Positions 7,696-16,055 are shown, counted from the first letter of the stretch. The stretch is DNA of 40,000 nucleotides from Symbiodinium natans (GCA_905221605.1 CAJNDS010000208.1:77501-117500); one strand, 5' to 3'. Made by a program: numbers and translations. Notes: generated by a model from the sequence alone, not told the origin.

Positions 7696-8383
7696 CTTAA
7701 GCCAAAAACTAAACACCTGAAGCCCACTAGCCCAGAAGCCCTTAATACCCAAAGCCCTAATTTAACCCTAAACCGTAAACCCCAACCCTAACCTGACCCT
7801 AACCTGTAGCCACCAAACCTCAAACCCAGCCCTAAACGCCACAAAGCCCCTATATAAACTCAGAAAGCCTAATAACACAGCGAAGGTCCACAACCCCAAA
7901 GACTCAAACCCAAAAAAACAAACTGAAAATCCTAAAGCCCTAAAAACCCGATAAAAAATATCTCAAAACCAAAAAGTCCAAAGCCCTACCCTAAGAAGCC
8001 CCCAAGCCCCCAAGCCAAACCCTAGCAATCACTTGTGCCCTAAACCACAAAGGACCGAAACCCCAACCCTTAAACCCTACAACAAACCACCAAAAGCCTA
8101 CCGGTAAACCTTAAACCCGACACTCCCCAACATTAATTCAACCTAAACCCCTAAAGCACCCAAGACCCCCCAAGAAAACCTAAAGCCGGAAGCCTTGGAA
8201 CCCCAAAAACCCTAAAACCTGTGAAGCCTAAGCCCTAAACCCTCAATTTTGCCCTGATCTCGCCCCCTCCCCCCAAAGCCCCCAAACCCTAAAACCCAAA
8301 ACCCGAGACCCTAGACCCAAAACACTAAACCCTAAACCCTAAACCCTAAAGCCCCCCCCCCCTTCCCCCCAAAAGCCCCCAAA
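7696..8383 (-). repeat. Degenerate CCCTAAA-like tract without genes
   Basis: About 690 bases of AC-rich words such as AACCCTAAA, AAACCCCAA and AAGCCCTAA with few perfect units. No reading frame of protein character on either strand. Confidence 0.8.
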
Positions 8384-8459
8384 CCCTGAGCCATGGCACC
8401 GCCAGCGCCCTCTTCGCCAAGGCCTTCCCGGCGCTGGCCGCCTCGCCAGAGCCGGCCTT
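8384..8459 (+). CDS. Exon-like island with GTGAGT at its end
   Basis: The plus frame reads LSHGTASALFAKAFPALAAS and runs to GCCTT, then GTGAGT and TTAGGG. A consensus donor joined directly to a telomere-like array supports a real exon on plus. The minus strand is also open (SGEAASAGKALAKRALAVPW). Confidence 0.4.
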
Positions 8460-8502
8460 GTGAGTTAGGGTTTAGGGTTTCGGGTTTCGGGTTTAGGGTT
8501 TA

Positions 8503-8555
8503 GGGGGCAGCTCTACGAGATGTGACTTCGGCTTCACAAACAGGGGAGATTACAC
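8503..8555. CDS. Small exon-like island, strand uncertain
   Basis: Plus AALRDVTSASQTGEITQF or minus CVISPVCEAEVTSRRAAP. Both are open to the array edges. Confidence 0.22.
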
Positions 8556-8734
8556 AGTTTAGGGTTTAGGGTTGGGGGTTGGGCGGGGCGGGGAGGTAGG
8601 GATTGGTTTAGGGTTTGGGGTTTAGGGATTAGCCTTTGGGGGTTAGGCTTTGGGGCTTGGGGTTTAGGGTTAGGGCTTTGCGGTCTGAGGTTTGGAGATC
8701 AGGGTTGCGGTTTCATTTGCAAAGCTCCAAGCTC

Positions 8735-8822
8735 ACTTGGAGGTTCATGGTACTTATTAGCCAATTATAACTGTACTTATGACCCACCACTTATAAGCCC
8801 CTGAAGTGCCCCCCCAAATGCT
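8735..8822 (+). mobile_element. MITE family 3, left part
   Basis: ACTTGGAGGTTCATGGTACT, then CCAATTATAACTGTACTTA, then TATAAGCCCCTGAAGTGCCC, in the same order as the copy at 29775-30012. The matching right terminus is not found before 9.1 kb. Confidence 0.6.
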
Positions 8823-9052
8823 ATGGTATGGCGTAGTCCCCCTTTGAGGACATGCAGCAAGGGTCCTCTGATTTTCGGAGCCCCCCCCCCCCCCCCCCGA
8901 TTTCTTGGCATGTTTTTGCGTGTAAGCATTTTGTATATACTTGGGCCTTCAACAATTTCCTGTCTTGTAGCTTTAGAGCTCAAGTTTGTACTACATAAGT
9001 ACATGGATCCTTCGGGATCTACCCAGCACCCTCGCCGTTGGCGCAACAGCAA
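8777..9052 (-). CDS. Possible coding fragment, minus strand
   Basis: A 91-codon frame. Its first half (RGCWVDPEGSMYLCSTNLSS, then KATRQEIVEGPSIYKMLTRK) looks protein-like. The second half crosses an 18-nt C run (8881-8898) and the family 3 fragment, so the frame cannot be real over its whole length. Could be debris carried by the mobile element. Confidence 0.25.
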   Translation of the reverse strand: MLLRQRRGCWVDPEGSMYLCSTNLSSKATRQEIVEGPSIYKMLTRKNMPRNRGGGGGAPKIRGPLLHVLKGGLRHTIAFGGALQGLISGGS

Positions 9053-9098
9053 AGAATACTAAAATCAGCATGCGGTGTCCTTGCAAGTAAATCCCCTG

Positions 9099-9174
9099 GA
9101 CCCTAAGCCCTAAGCCCTAAACCCTAAACCCTAAACCCCTAAACCCTAAACCCTAAACCCCTAAACCCTAAACC
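9099..9174 (-). repeat. CCCTAAA array
   Basis: About ten units with two single-base insertions (CCCCTAAA). Confidence 0.93.
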
Positions 9175-9271
9175 ATCCCAAGGTCTGAATGCGAAGCCCC
9201 CGCATCCTATAGCTCCGGCATACAACTTTGCAATCGTCTCGACCGGGATGTCCATCAGCAAATGCCAGATG
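9174..9271 (-). CDS. Exon-like island, minus strand
   Basis: Open frame IWHLLMDIPVETIAKLYAGA then IGCGGFAFRPWD. The hydrophobic pattern is convincing. The plus frame (ASYSSGIQLCNRLDRDVHQQ) is open too but more polar. Confidence 0.45.
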
Positions 9272-9504
9272 TATGGGGTTCTTAAGGGAGGGGGGATTAT
9301 GTGTTATAGGGTTCAAAAGTTTAGGTTTTAGGGTTATGGGAGCTAGGTACCTAGAGAACCTTAGGGAAGCTTAGGGAGCCCTAGGGAGTAGTGGGGAGCA
9401 TTCGGGACCTTTGGGTTACGTGCCCTCCTTGAACCCCCCTCCCTGAAGAACCCTATACCAGATGCTATGTCTAAAGTGTGAACGCGTCATCCCTTTGTTT
9501 TGAA

Positions 9505-9914
9505 GCCCTACTTTGGAGTAGACCCTGGGAAAAAAACGTATACTTTTTACCCAGCTTCGGTGTGGGGTTTGTTAGAGTTTAAACTCAACTCTTCTCCTCG
9601 CCCGTCTACTCCTAGAGACTCCCTGGAGTGCCCAACCCCAGAGACCCTGCAAAATACTGGAGTGCCCAACCCCAAAGACTCCCTGCCCAGACTCCCTAGA
9701 GTGCCCAACCGCAGAGACTCCCTGGAGTGCCCAAGTGACCAGACCCAGGGAATGCCCAGCCCCAGAGACTCCCTGGAGTGCCCAACCCCAGTTGCAAGCA
9801 AAAAGCTAAGAAAGCGTATTTGGATCAATGTGTCTTTGTTTAACGAGGAGCAAGGTGTGGATGCTCGAAGTAAAATAACTAGGCATATAGCTATAATAGG
9901 AACCCAGAACCAAA
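9505..9914 (+). mobile_element. Family 11 element carrying a 26-bp minisatellite
   Basis: The left end CCCTACTTTGGAGTAGACCC is shared with 14798-14913, and the right end (TAGCTATAATAGGAACCCAG) matches that copy's right part. Between them lie about seven imperfect copies (9610-9795) of a 26-bp unit, GACTCCCTGGAGTGCCCAAC plus CCCAGA. The 140-codon plus frame and 93-codon minus frame here are translations of the repeat. Confidence 0.55.
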
Positions 9915-9971
9915 AGCCCTAAGCCCTAAACCCTAAACCCTAAACCCTAAACTCCCAAACCCAGGAATTAG

Positions 9972-10040
9972 CTCAAGCTGATGTCTGCCCTGGCTCACGA
10001 AATCCTGATGAGCGCTACGTACCCGGCACCCCTTACATAT
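9972..10040 (+). CDS. Exon-like island, plus strand
   Basis: After a GGAATTAG acceptor the frame reads LKLMSALAHEILMSATYPAP then LTY before TAG, a clear amphipathic helix. The minus strand is open but less regular. Confidence 0.4.
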
Positions 10041-10043
10041 TAG

Positions 10044-10127
10044 GTTCAGGGGGTTTAGGGTTTAGGGTTTAGGGCTTAGGGTTTAGGGCTTTGGGTTTAG
10101 GGTTTAGGGTTTAGGGTTTAGGGTAGC
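10044..10127 (+). repeat. TTTAGGG array
   Basis: About eleven units including CTTAGGG and CTTTGGG variants. Confidence 0.95.
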
Positions 10128-10657
10128 GGGTTACGGAATATCTTGTATTGTTGAAGTTGGGGTTAATGTCAAGGGCTGTGACGGTCAGGGCTTCGTGTAA
10201 AAGATGGATTGCGGGATAAGGGTGATGACGGTTCACGCAGGGTTGAGGTTGCGTGCTATGTTCATGGTCAAGGGCACGCTAAACCCGGAACCCTAAACCC
10301 TAAAAATCCTAAGAACCCGAAAAGCCCCATCAAAAACCCGCTCAAAAACCCGGCAGACCCCAACCCTAAATCCTAAACCCCAAACCCTGATAAAGGGCTA
10401 AGAGCCACGGCTTCCAGGCAAGGCTAGGGCCCGTGCGCCCTCGTCTCCCTGGGTTTCGGGTTTAGGGTGTAGGGTTTAGGGTTTTTGGTCGAGGGTCTAG
10501 GGTTTAGGGCTTAGGGTTTAGGGTTTAGGGTTTTGGGGGGAGGCAGGCAAACTGGCCTTGTCAGGTTTTTAGGGTTTGCAGGATTGGGGCATGCTATGTT
10601 ATCCCTTCTTGGGGGCTTACTTGGTACTTATAAAGTAAAATGGCTACTGGGGTGTAG

Positions 10658-10792
10658 GAATATGTTCCGAAGGGCTCAAAATGCCCAAGCCTAGTCGCAG
10701 AGCTGGAGAGAAAGGAGTGGAAGTTTTGCTTCATCGTTTACGGCAACGCAAAACCCGAAGCACCCACACCCCAAATTGCCATCGCCGGTTGG
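10658..10792 (+). CDS. Exon-like island, 45 codons, plus strand
   Basis: Begins after GGTGTAG (acceptor). Reads EYVPKGSKCPSLVAELERKE, then WKFCFIVYGNAKPEAPTPQI, then AIAGW and TGA. Either the C-terminal exon of a gene or an exon leaving at GGTTG|GTGACC. It is the best plus-strand island of this part of the window, with a charged helix followed by a beta strand. Confidence 0.5.
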
Positions 10793-10888
10793 TGACCCTA
10801 AACCCGAAACCCCTCACCCCAAACCCTAAACCCCAAACCCCAAACCCCCAACCCTAAACCATAAACCCTAAACCCTAAACCCTAAACC

Positions 10889-10972
10889 TCGGGCCCTCGC
10901 TGCGTAGCCAGAGGGGAGCCCCGGCATGAGCTCGGAGCTGGCAAGGTACATGCGGGAGACCTGCAGGTGCTT
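10889..10972 (-). CDS. Exon-like island, minus strand
   Basis: Open frame KHLQVSRMYLASSELMPGLP then SGYAARAR. The plus strand is also open (Gly/Arg-rich) but reads less like a protein. Confidence 0.4.
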
Positions 10973-10973
10973 G

Positions 10974-11076
10974 GGTTTAGGGTTTAGGGTTTAGGGTTTA
11001 GGGTTTAGGGTTTAGGGTTTAGGGTTTAGGGTTTAGGGTTTAGGGTTTAGGGTTTAGGGTTTAGGGTTTAGGGTTT
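10974..11076 (+). repeat. Perfect TTTAGGG array, about 14 units
   Basis: Heptamers without interruption, then degenerate words to 11290. Confidence 0.97.
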
Positions 11077-11300
11077 TGAGTCTAGGGTTTTGGGTTTGGG
11101 GTCTAGGGCTTAGGCTTTAGGCCTTAGGGTTTAGAGTTAGGGCGAGTAGGGCTTCTCCGTGAGGCTATAGGGTTTGGGGACAAAGGAATTTAGGGCTTTA
11201 GGGCTTAGGGGTCAGGAACTGTTCGGTTCAATCTGGGCTTTCGAGACTTGGGGCCCTAAACCCTAAACCCTAAACCCTAAACCACAAACCCCAAACCCGG

Positions 11301-11409
11301 TCTGGGAGTCTGGGATTGGGGTGCGAGTTGGATGGCTTCGGGCATGCAGATACCGGCTTCAAAACTGACCTGCCGCACACATACAGCCCCATGTGGCCAC
11401 TGATACAAG
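11301..11409 (+). CDS. Exon-like island upstream of a repeat-flanked array, plus
   Basis: Open frame with LGCELDGFGHADTGFKTDLP then HTYSPMWPLIQ. The last 14 bases before the array, GGCCACTGATACAA (11395-11408), recur after it at 11464. The junction CAAG followed by GTTTAGGG offers a GT donor. Confidence 0.5.
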
Positions 11410-11477
11410 GTTTAGGGTTTAGGGCTTAGGGCTTTAGGCTTAGGGTTTAGGGTTTGCCCGGCCGGCCACTGATGCAA
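11395..11477 (+). repeat. Telomere-like array flanked by a 14-bp direct repeat
   Basis: GGCCACTGATACAA at 11395-11408 and GGCCACTGATGCAA at 11464-11477 (13 of 14 identical) bracket 55 bases of TTTAGGG/CTTAGGG units. Both copies lie in the same reading frame, CCA CTG ATR CAA. This is what an insertion with target-site duplication into an exon would leave. Confidence 0.75.
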
Positions 11478-11572
11478 TCAACCGGCGCAAAGTACAAAGT
11501 GACTATCAACGACAACCCTAAACCCCTAAACAAACTTGCCGCGCCACGACTCATGCCTAGCTCCCCCCCGGA
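11464..11572 (+). CDS. Exon-like island downstream of the repeat-flanked array, plus
   Basis: Continues the frame of the preceding island: RPLMQSTGAKYKVTINDNPK then PLNKLAAPRLMPSSPP. Removing one repeat copy plus the array gives WPLIQ joined to STGAKYKVTIND without a frame change. A 12-nt G run follows at 11581. Confidence 0.45.
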
Positions 11573-11723
11573 CCCTAAACGGGGGGGGGGGGTGGGGGTT
11601 CCGAACATAAAAGGGACCCCCAGTTCAGGGTTTAGGGTTTAGGGTTTAGGAAGGCTTCCTGAAAAATGGTTTCCAAACATAAACGGATCCCAATGGGTGA
11701 TAGAGTTCTTCAGGGAGGGGGGC

Positions 11724-12030
11724 TCAAGGGGGGTATGTCGTCGTCGGTGTCGTAGCGGAGCCTCCAACTGGAACATGTTCTGAGGCTCGAAGGCACGCCT
11801 TCATGACGGGCCCGAAGTCGATGGCACCGTAGATCATGCGCCAAGGCCCAAAGCTCGGCTGCAGGCTAAGAAAGGCCTCCACAGACAGCCTGAATGCTGC
11901 AGCGTGGTGGAGTGCCTGGAGAAGAGGGCACATGAAGCAGTAGCTGGAATGCTTCCGAAGGCTTTGTGGAGGAACTCTTGGAGTTCATCCCTGCACCCCC
12001 TTGCAGCTCTGAAGCCCGCCTGAACTTGAG
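11724..12030 (-). CDS. Coding-like island of about 300 bp with one frame change, minus
   Basis: The upstream part (12028 to about 11940) reads QVQAGFRAARGCRDELQEFL then HKAFGSIPATAS in one frame. The downstream part reads MCPLLQALHHAAAFRLSVEA, then FLSLQPSFGPWRMIYGAIDF, then GPVMKACLRASEHV in another. Either a frameshift (pseudogene) or a short intron near 11940. The longest array-free coding-like stretch between 6 and 16 kb. Confidence 0.45.
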
Positions 12031-12059
12031 TTTGGGGTTTGGGGTCCAGGGGTTTGCAG

Positions 12060-12130
12060 GGTTTTAGGTTTAGGGTTTTAGGGTTTTAGGGTTTTAGGGT
12101 TTTAGGGTTTTAGGGCTTTAGGGCTTTAGG
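12060..12130 (+). repeat. TTTTAGGG octamer array
   Basis: About eight units with four T instead of three, ending in CTTTAGGG. Adjacent heptamer arrays are not affected, so the variant spread as a block. Confidence 0.95.
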
Positions 12131-12232
12131 GACTAAAACACTAAAGCCCTAGGAACCTAAACCCTGAACCCTGAAACCCTAAAACCCTAAACCTTAAGCC
12201 CTAAAACCCTAAACCTAATCAAGCCCTGAAGA

Positions 12233-12292
12233 ACCCTTTAAAGGAGGTAAAAGGGACCCTGCTAAGGGCCATGAAACTACCCTGAGACAAGC
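12233..12292 (+). mobile_element. Family 4 right-end fragment
   Basis: CCCTTTAAAGGAGG, then AAGGGCCATGAAACTACCCT and GAGACA. The same CCCTTTAAAGGAGG block occurs at about 1880, and the ACTACCCTGAGACA end occurs at 15655-15673. Confidence 0.5.
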
Positions 12293-12391
12293 CCCCTGAA
12301 GAACACTGAACCCCAAGACCCATCACCCTAAACCCCAAACCCCAAACCCCAAACCAGAAACCCTACACCCTAAACCGTAAACCCTAAAGGC

Positions 12392-12475
12392 CTCGGCGCC
12401 CTTGTTCAGGCTCGCGTCCGCGTTGTCCGGCTGCGTTGGGTGTCTGTTGACGAGCTGCAACACCTTTTGGCGGGT
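12392..12475 (-). CDS. Exon-like island (third of a minus-strand series)
   Basis: Open frame LTRQKVLQLVNRHPTQPDNA then DASLNKGAEAF. The likely acceptor is CGCCAAAAG|GTG (12463); the donor GAG|GCCTTTAGGG is of the GC type and merges into a telomere-like array. Good helix-loop character; family unknown. Confidence 0.5.
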
Positions 12476-12577
12476 GAGGGTTTAGGGTTTAGGGTTTAGG
12501 GTTTAGGGTCTAGGGTTTAGGGTTTAGGGTTTAGGGTTCAGGGTTTAGGGTTAGGGTTCAGGGTTTAGGGTTTAGGG
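12476..12577 (+). repeat. TTTAGGG array between two exon-like islands
   Basis: About fourteen units with TCTAGGG and TTCAGGG variants. It forms the whole space between the islands at 12392 and 12585, so if these are exons the array is the intron. Confidence 0.96.
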
Positions 12578-12584
12578 TTTCGAA

Positions 12585-12646
12585 GCTTGGGCTTCTCTTG
12601 GATGTCCTTCCAGAACTTCAAGAGCTCTTCCTTCTCGATTGTGGTG
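12585..12646 (-). CDS. Exon-like island (second of the series)
   Basis: Acceptor TTTAGGGAG|C at the array edge. The frame reads TTIEKEELLKFWKDIQEKPK then L, a charged amphipathic helix. It lies between two arrays of opposite orientation, each about 100 bp. Confidence 0.5.
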
Positions 12647-12649
12647 CTC

Positions 12650-12758
12650 CCTAAACCCTAAACCCTAAACCCTAAACCCTAAACCCTAAACCCTAAACCC
12701 TAAACCCTAAACCCTAAACCCTAAACCCTAAACCCTAAACCCTAAACCCTAAACCCTA
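12650..12758 (-). repeat. CCCTAAA array, about 15 units
   Basis: Perfect heptamers filling the entire gap between the islands at 12585 and 12762. Inverted relative to the array at 12476. Confidence 0.97.
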
Positions 12759-12761
12759 GGC

Positions 12762-12853
12762 TGGACCTCCTTGGGAGGATTCGGAAGCAGCCCCGCGAAT
12801 GGCTCCAACCTTGCAGGGGCGCTCATTGGGGATGGAACAGAGTCCGCAAGGCA
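12762..12853 (-). CDS. Exon-like island (first of the series)
   Basis: Open frame CLADSVPSPMSAPARLEPFA then GLLPNPPKEV. With donor GTCCA|GCCTAGGG (GC type, phase 2) and the next acceptor GGGAG|C, the phases fit and give PPKEVHTTIEKEELL across the array. Confidence 0.5.
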
Positions 12854-13068
12854 GTTAGGGGTTTAGGGTTTAGGGTTTAGGGTGGTTTAGGGTTCAGGGT
12901 TTAGGGTTCAGGTGGTTGGGGTTTAGGGTTATGGGTTTATATGGTTCAGGCCCCCAAAAAGCCTAAAACAGCCTAAGCCCTAACACCCTACACTCCCTAC
13001 CCAAATTACCGTAGCATGGTCCAAATGCCTCTTGCCTAAGGCTTATTCGGGAGGCGGGAGGTTCGTCA

Positions 13069-13178
13069 GGGTGTAGAAAAGGATCCTCCAAATGCAGGGA
13101 TTGGCCGCGCGTCTTTTAGAGCATGTTCCTTGCCATTTAGTTCAGATACCGAGGAGGTTCCGCAATGTAGTTCATCCC
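13069..13178 (-). CDS. Exon-like island, minus strand
   Basis: 36 open codons: DELHCGTSSVSELNGKEHAL then KDARPIPAFGGSFSTP, then TGA. Could be a terminal exon or leave earlier. Two other minus frames contain stops. Confidence 0.45.
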
Positions 13179-13296
13179 CTATAACCCAGAACCCTGAACC
13201 CTCTTCGGGTGTGAAGGGTTAGGGTTTGGGCGCTTAGGGTTTCGGGGATTGGTGTTCCGGGCTGGGGTTGAAGCTCGCCCAGAACCCCGAAGCCCT

Positions 13297-13353
13297 TAAC
13301 GAAGAACCGGATCCCCAATCATCTACATGTTTTGAGGCCCAAGCATCCCCATC
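13297..13353 (-). CDS. Small exon-like island, minus strand
   Basis: The single open minus frame reads DGDAWASKHVDDWGSGSSL; the other two minus frames are stopped. Confidence 0.35.
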
Positions 13354-13404
13354 TGGGTTTCGGGTTTAGGGTGTCGGGTCTGGGGTTGAGGGCTCACAGT
13401 TTAG

Positions 13405-13489
13405 GGCATGAGACATGCAAGGAGACACCAGCAATTTCCCCCCGCCATTTGGTGTCAAGGAACAACTATCAACAGCCCGGCAAGCAGCC
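13405..13489 (-). CDS. Exon-like island, minus strand
   Basis: Open frame AACRAVDSCSLTPNGGGKLL then VSPCMSHA; both alternative minus frames stop. Confidence 0.42.
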
Positions 13490-13555
13490 TAACCCTAAAC
13501 CCTAAACCCTGAACCCTAAACCCTAAACCCTAAACCCTACACCCTAAACCCCTAC

Positions 13556-13640
13556 CGGGTCCGTGTTCGTACGAAGGCCCCGGCCAGATAAAGTTCAGCA
13601 GGGTGGCCAGGAAGGCCTGCATGGCACGATGAGGTGTTCT
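13556..13640 (-). CDS. Exon-like island with GT donor in telomeric repeat
   Basis: Open frame TPHRAMQAFLATLLNFIWPG then PSYEHGPG, a hydrophobic helix and a loop. The sense 3' end is GACCCG followed by GTAGGGGTTTAGGG, so a GTAGGG donor is formed by the array's first unit. Confidence 0.5.
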
Positions 13641-13692
13641 GGGTTTAGGGTTTAGGGTTTAGGGTGCAGGGCTTAGGTTTTGTTTTATATTT

Positions 13693-13714
13693 GGGGGGGG
13701 GGGGGGGGGGGGGG
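13693..13714 (+). repeat. 22-nt G homopolymer
   Basis: Pure G run. The following 13715-13925 is AT-richer unique sequence with no ORF and no recognised repeat. Confidence 0.95.
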
Positions 13715-13977
13715 TCCTGGCCCGCTATACATGGTTTCGTATTTGGGGCAAGCGTGGGGGCTAGATAGAGTACAATAACCTTAGAATCAAAAGGACACTC
13801 AATATTCCTCTGCGTGTTTGTACGATCATTCGTAACCAGGGGAGAACCTTGACTAAACCTCTCATTTCAATACGCCTTTTCGGGTTTATACAAACATTTC
13901 AAAAAACTTAACTCTAATCTCCAAACCCTAAACCCTAAACCTTACACCCCAAACCTTAAAACCCAAAACCCGATAAG

Positions 13978-14066
13978 GGAACTATGGATTGTGGGGTTAA
14001 GGAGCTTGTGATTTACGTTCAGGATACGTCGACTGGGGCTATCGGGTCCAAGAAGGAAAGGCTTTT
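13978..14066. CDS. Exon-like island, strand uncertain
   Basis: Plus GTMDCGVKELVIYVQDTSTG or minus KPFLLGPDSPSRRILNVNHK; both fully open. The neighbour at 14205 favours minus. Confidence 0.3.
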
Positions 14067-14107
14067 GGGTTTTGGGTTCAGGGTTTAGAGGTCAGGGTCT
14101 GAGTGTT

Positions 14108-14172
14108 AAGTGTCTCAAGCTCCAAGTGTCCCAAGTGACCCAGGTGTTCCAAGTGACCCAGGTGACCGAAGT
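14108..14172 (+). repeat. 9-bp minisatellite
   Basis: About seven imperfect units of CCAAGTGTC/CCAAGTGAC/CCAGGTGAC. They explain the VTQ/VSQ tripeptides in the 105-codon plus frame here. Confidence 0.85.
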
Positions 14173-14204
14173 GTCCCAAGCTTCCCATAGAAACTACACG
14201 ACAG

Positions 14205-14372
14205 CATGCGGAAAACTGCTGCAAGCCAGCATGCACAACTGCAGCTCCGAAAGCACAGACATCACAAGGTGCTTGCCGAAATCAACTTGCAGTTGCTTTG
14301 TGAAAAGCGTGAACTCGCATGAGGGTTGTAAGCGGACGGTCTTGGGGTGGGTCTGCCACGCTTCCCTCTTCC
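14205..14372 (-). CDS. Exon-like island, 55 codons, minus strand
   Basis: Reads KREAWQTHPKTVRLQPSCEF, then TLFTKQLQVDFGKHLVMSVL, then SELQLCMLACSSFPHAVV and TAG. Leucine/cysteine-rich second half. It has no Met near its start and so resembles a last exon. The plus frame over it begins in the minisatellite. Confidence 0.45.
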
Positions 14373-14461
14373 TAAGTCCTAAACCCTAAAACCCTAAAAC
14401 CCCAAACCCGAGAAACCCTAAATTCAACCCCCAAAGCCCTAAAACGAAAACCCCAAAATCC

Positions 14462-14558
14462 TAAACCCTAAACCCAAACCCTAAACCCTAAACCCTAAAC
14501 CCTAAACCCTAAACCCTAAACCCTAAACCCTAAACCCTAAACCCTAAACCCTAAACCC
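14462..14558 (-). repeat. CCCTAAA array, about 13 units
   Basis: Perfect heptamers followed by a C-rich stretch (14557-14580). Confidence 0.97.
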
Positions 14559-14585
14559 CCCACCCCCCCCCCTGCCCCCCAAAGC

Positions 14586-14676
14586 CCCGAAAACGGCCAA
14601 ATTCTGGCGCCTGCACGCGGAGTTCCCTGGCGTCCGGATGGGGGACTGGGCCGGCCTAGGCGCTCGGGTTTGGCGG
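14586..14676 (+). CDS. Exon-like island, plus strand
   Basis: Frame PKTAKFWRLHAEFPGVRMGD then WAGLGARVWR, then TGA. The best minus frame is stopped. Trp/Arg-rich, globular character. Confidence 0.42.
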
Positions 14677-14797
14677 TGACAGGATTTTGGTTCAGGATTT
14701 AGGGTTGATAGGGTTTGTAGGGTTTATAGGTTTTTTTTGGGGTTTAGGGTTTAGGGTTTAGGGTTTAGGGTTTAGGGTGTAGGGTGTAGGGTGTAAT

Positions 14798-14913
14798 AAC
14801 CCTACTTTGGAGTAGACCCTGGAAAAAAGCATTTACTGTTTAGGTATAAGTAGCTAAAATAGGAACCCAGGACCAAACAAAGTATTAAAGTATAGTACTC
14901 CAAAAAAACCCAG
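14798..14913 (+). mobile_element. Family 11 element, short copy
   Basis: Shares the left CCCTACTTTGGAGTAGACCC and the right TAGCTAAAATAGGAACCCAG with 9505-9914, but without the minisatellite. Its termini TTTGGAGTA and TACTCCAAA are a short inverted pair. The 14915-15130 stretch beyond is degenerate telomere-like sequence. Confidence 0.55.
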
Positions 14914-15142
14914 GTAAGGTTTGGGGTTTAGTCTGGGGTGTTAGGGTTTAGGGCTTTGGGGGGTTGGGTTAAGGGGGTTTGGAGCTTTAGGTATTTTAGC
15001 GCTTTGGGGTTTAGGTTGAGGGCCTTGGGGAACGGGGCTTTCGAAACCCTCCCTGGGCTTTCGGGTTTTACAGGGGGGTTTTAGGGTTTAGGTTCCACGG
15101 TTAAGGTTCATGGGTTTTGGAGTTGTAGGGTCTTAGGGTTCA

Positions 15143-15226
15143 GCCTGCCTCACGAAGCCCGAGGGGGACGATGTTGTTGACCACTCTTAGGACTGGCTGG
15201 TTCTCAGTAGAAGGAAATCGCACACC
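15143..15226 (-). CDS. Exon-like island, minus strand
   Basis: After TTTCAG (acceptor) the frame reads GVRFPSTENQPVLRVVNNIV then PLGLREAG, then TGA. A GC donor after CGTGAG is an alternative to the stop. Confidence 0.45.
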
Positions 15227-15336
15227 CTGAAACCTTAACCCCCTTATAGGGTTTAGGGCTTAGGGCTTAGGGTTCTAGGGCTTAGGGCTTGGGCTTTCGG
15301 GTTCAGGGTTTAGGGTTTAGTGTTCCCTGAACCCTA

Positions 15337-15419
15337 ACATCGCCTGCTGGGCCCAGTGCTGGGGTTGCGGCGGAGGTGCCGTTGGTCGCAGGACCTGTCG
15401 ACGGCGCGACCTGCGACTC
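15337..15419 (-). CDS. Exon-like island, Ala/Thr/Pro-rich, minus strand
   Basis: Frame ESQVAPSTGPATNGTSAATP then ALGPAGDV, like a linker region. Low complexity limits confidence. Confidence 0.33.
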
Positions 15420-15433
15420 TCTAGGCCCCTAGG

Positions 15434-15471
15434 CTAGTTATATGGTCCTTTCATATGGTCCCTTACCTTCT
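15434..15471 (+). mobile_element. Family 4 duplicated left end
   Basis: Direct repeat of 15533-15570 (TATGGTCC.TTC.TATGGTCCC core) with telomere-like words between the two copies. Confidence 0.55.
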
Positions 15472-15530
15472 GTAAAAAGGGGCCCTGGGGCTGTATACGG
15501 TTTAGAGTTTAGGGTATAGGGTTGAGGGCT

Positions 15531-15673
15531 TAGTAGCTTTATGGTCCCTTCGTATGGTCCCCTTCCTTCTTTCAAGGGTTCTGAAGTAGGGGCCCTTGGT
15601 TTGATAGGGTAGATAAGGGGTATGTTCCCTTCCAAGAGCCCACAGTAAGGGACCATGCAACTACCCTGAGACA
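15531..15673 (+). mobile_element. MITE-like TIR element, family 4
   Basis: Left TAGCTTTATGGTCCCTTC, right AAGGGACCATGCAACTACCC. The ends are inverted copies, and the family also occurs at 21314-21390 and 35690-35847. Confidence 0.6.
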
Positions 15674-16055
15674 CTCTGGGTGCAAGGCTCAGGGCTTCAG
15701 GGGTTTCAGGGCTTGGGTTTTGGGTTTAGGGTTTAGGGCCAAGGTTTACGGTTTAGGGTTTAGGGAAGGTCTAGGATTCAGGGTCCACGGTTTAGGGTCT
15801 AGGGTTGAAAGCCCTACATCCTAAGCCCTAAGCTTCCCCAAGCCCTGCCTTCCTACACCTGAACCCTAAACCCAAACAATAAACCCTAAACCCTGAACCC
15901 TAAACCGTTTAGGGTTTAGGGTTTGGGGTTTAGGGTGTAGGGTTTGGGGTTTAGGGTTTGGGGATTCAACTCCCTCATACAAGTCCATTCAGTTTTGGGG
16001 GGTGCCGAAGGAGGTAAACCCTTGACCCGATACCCTAACCCCTTAACGTTCAATC

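Noticed and set aside
9500-9922. 140-codon plus frame with DSLECPTP repeats
   Set aside because: Translation of a 26-bp minisatellite inside a mobile element; 26 is not a multiple of three, so the repeats change frame.
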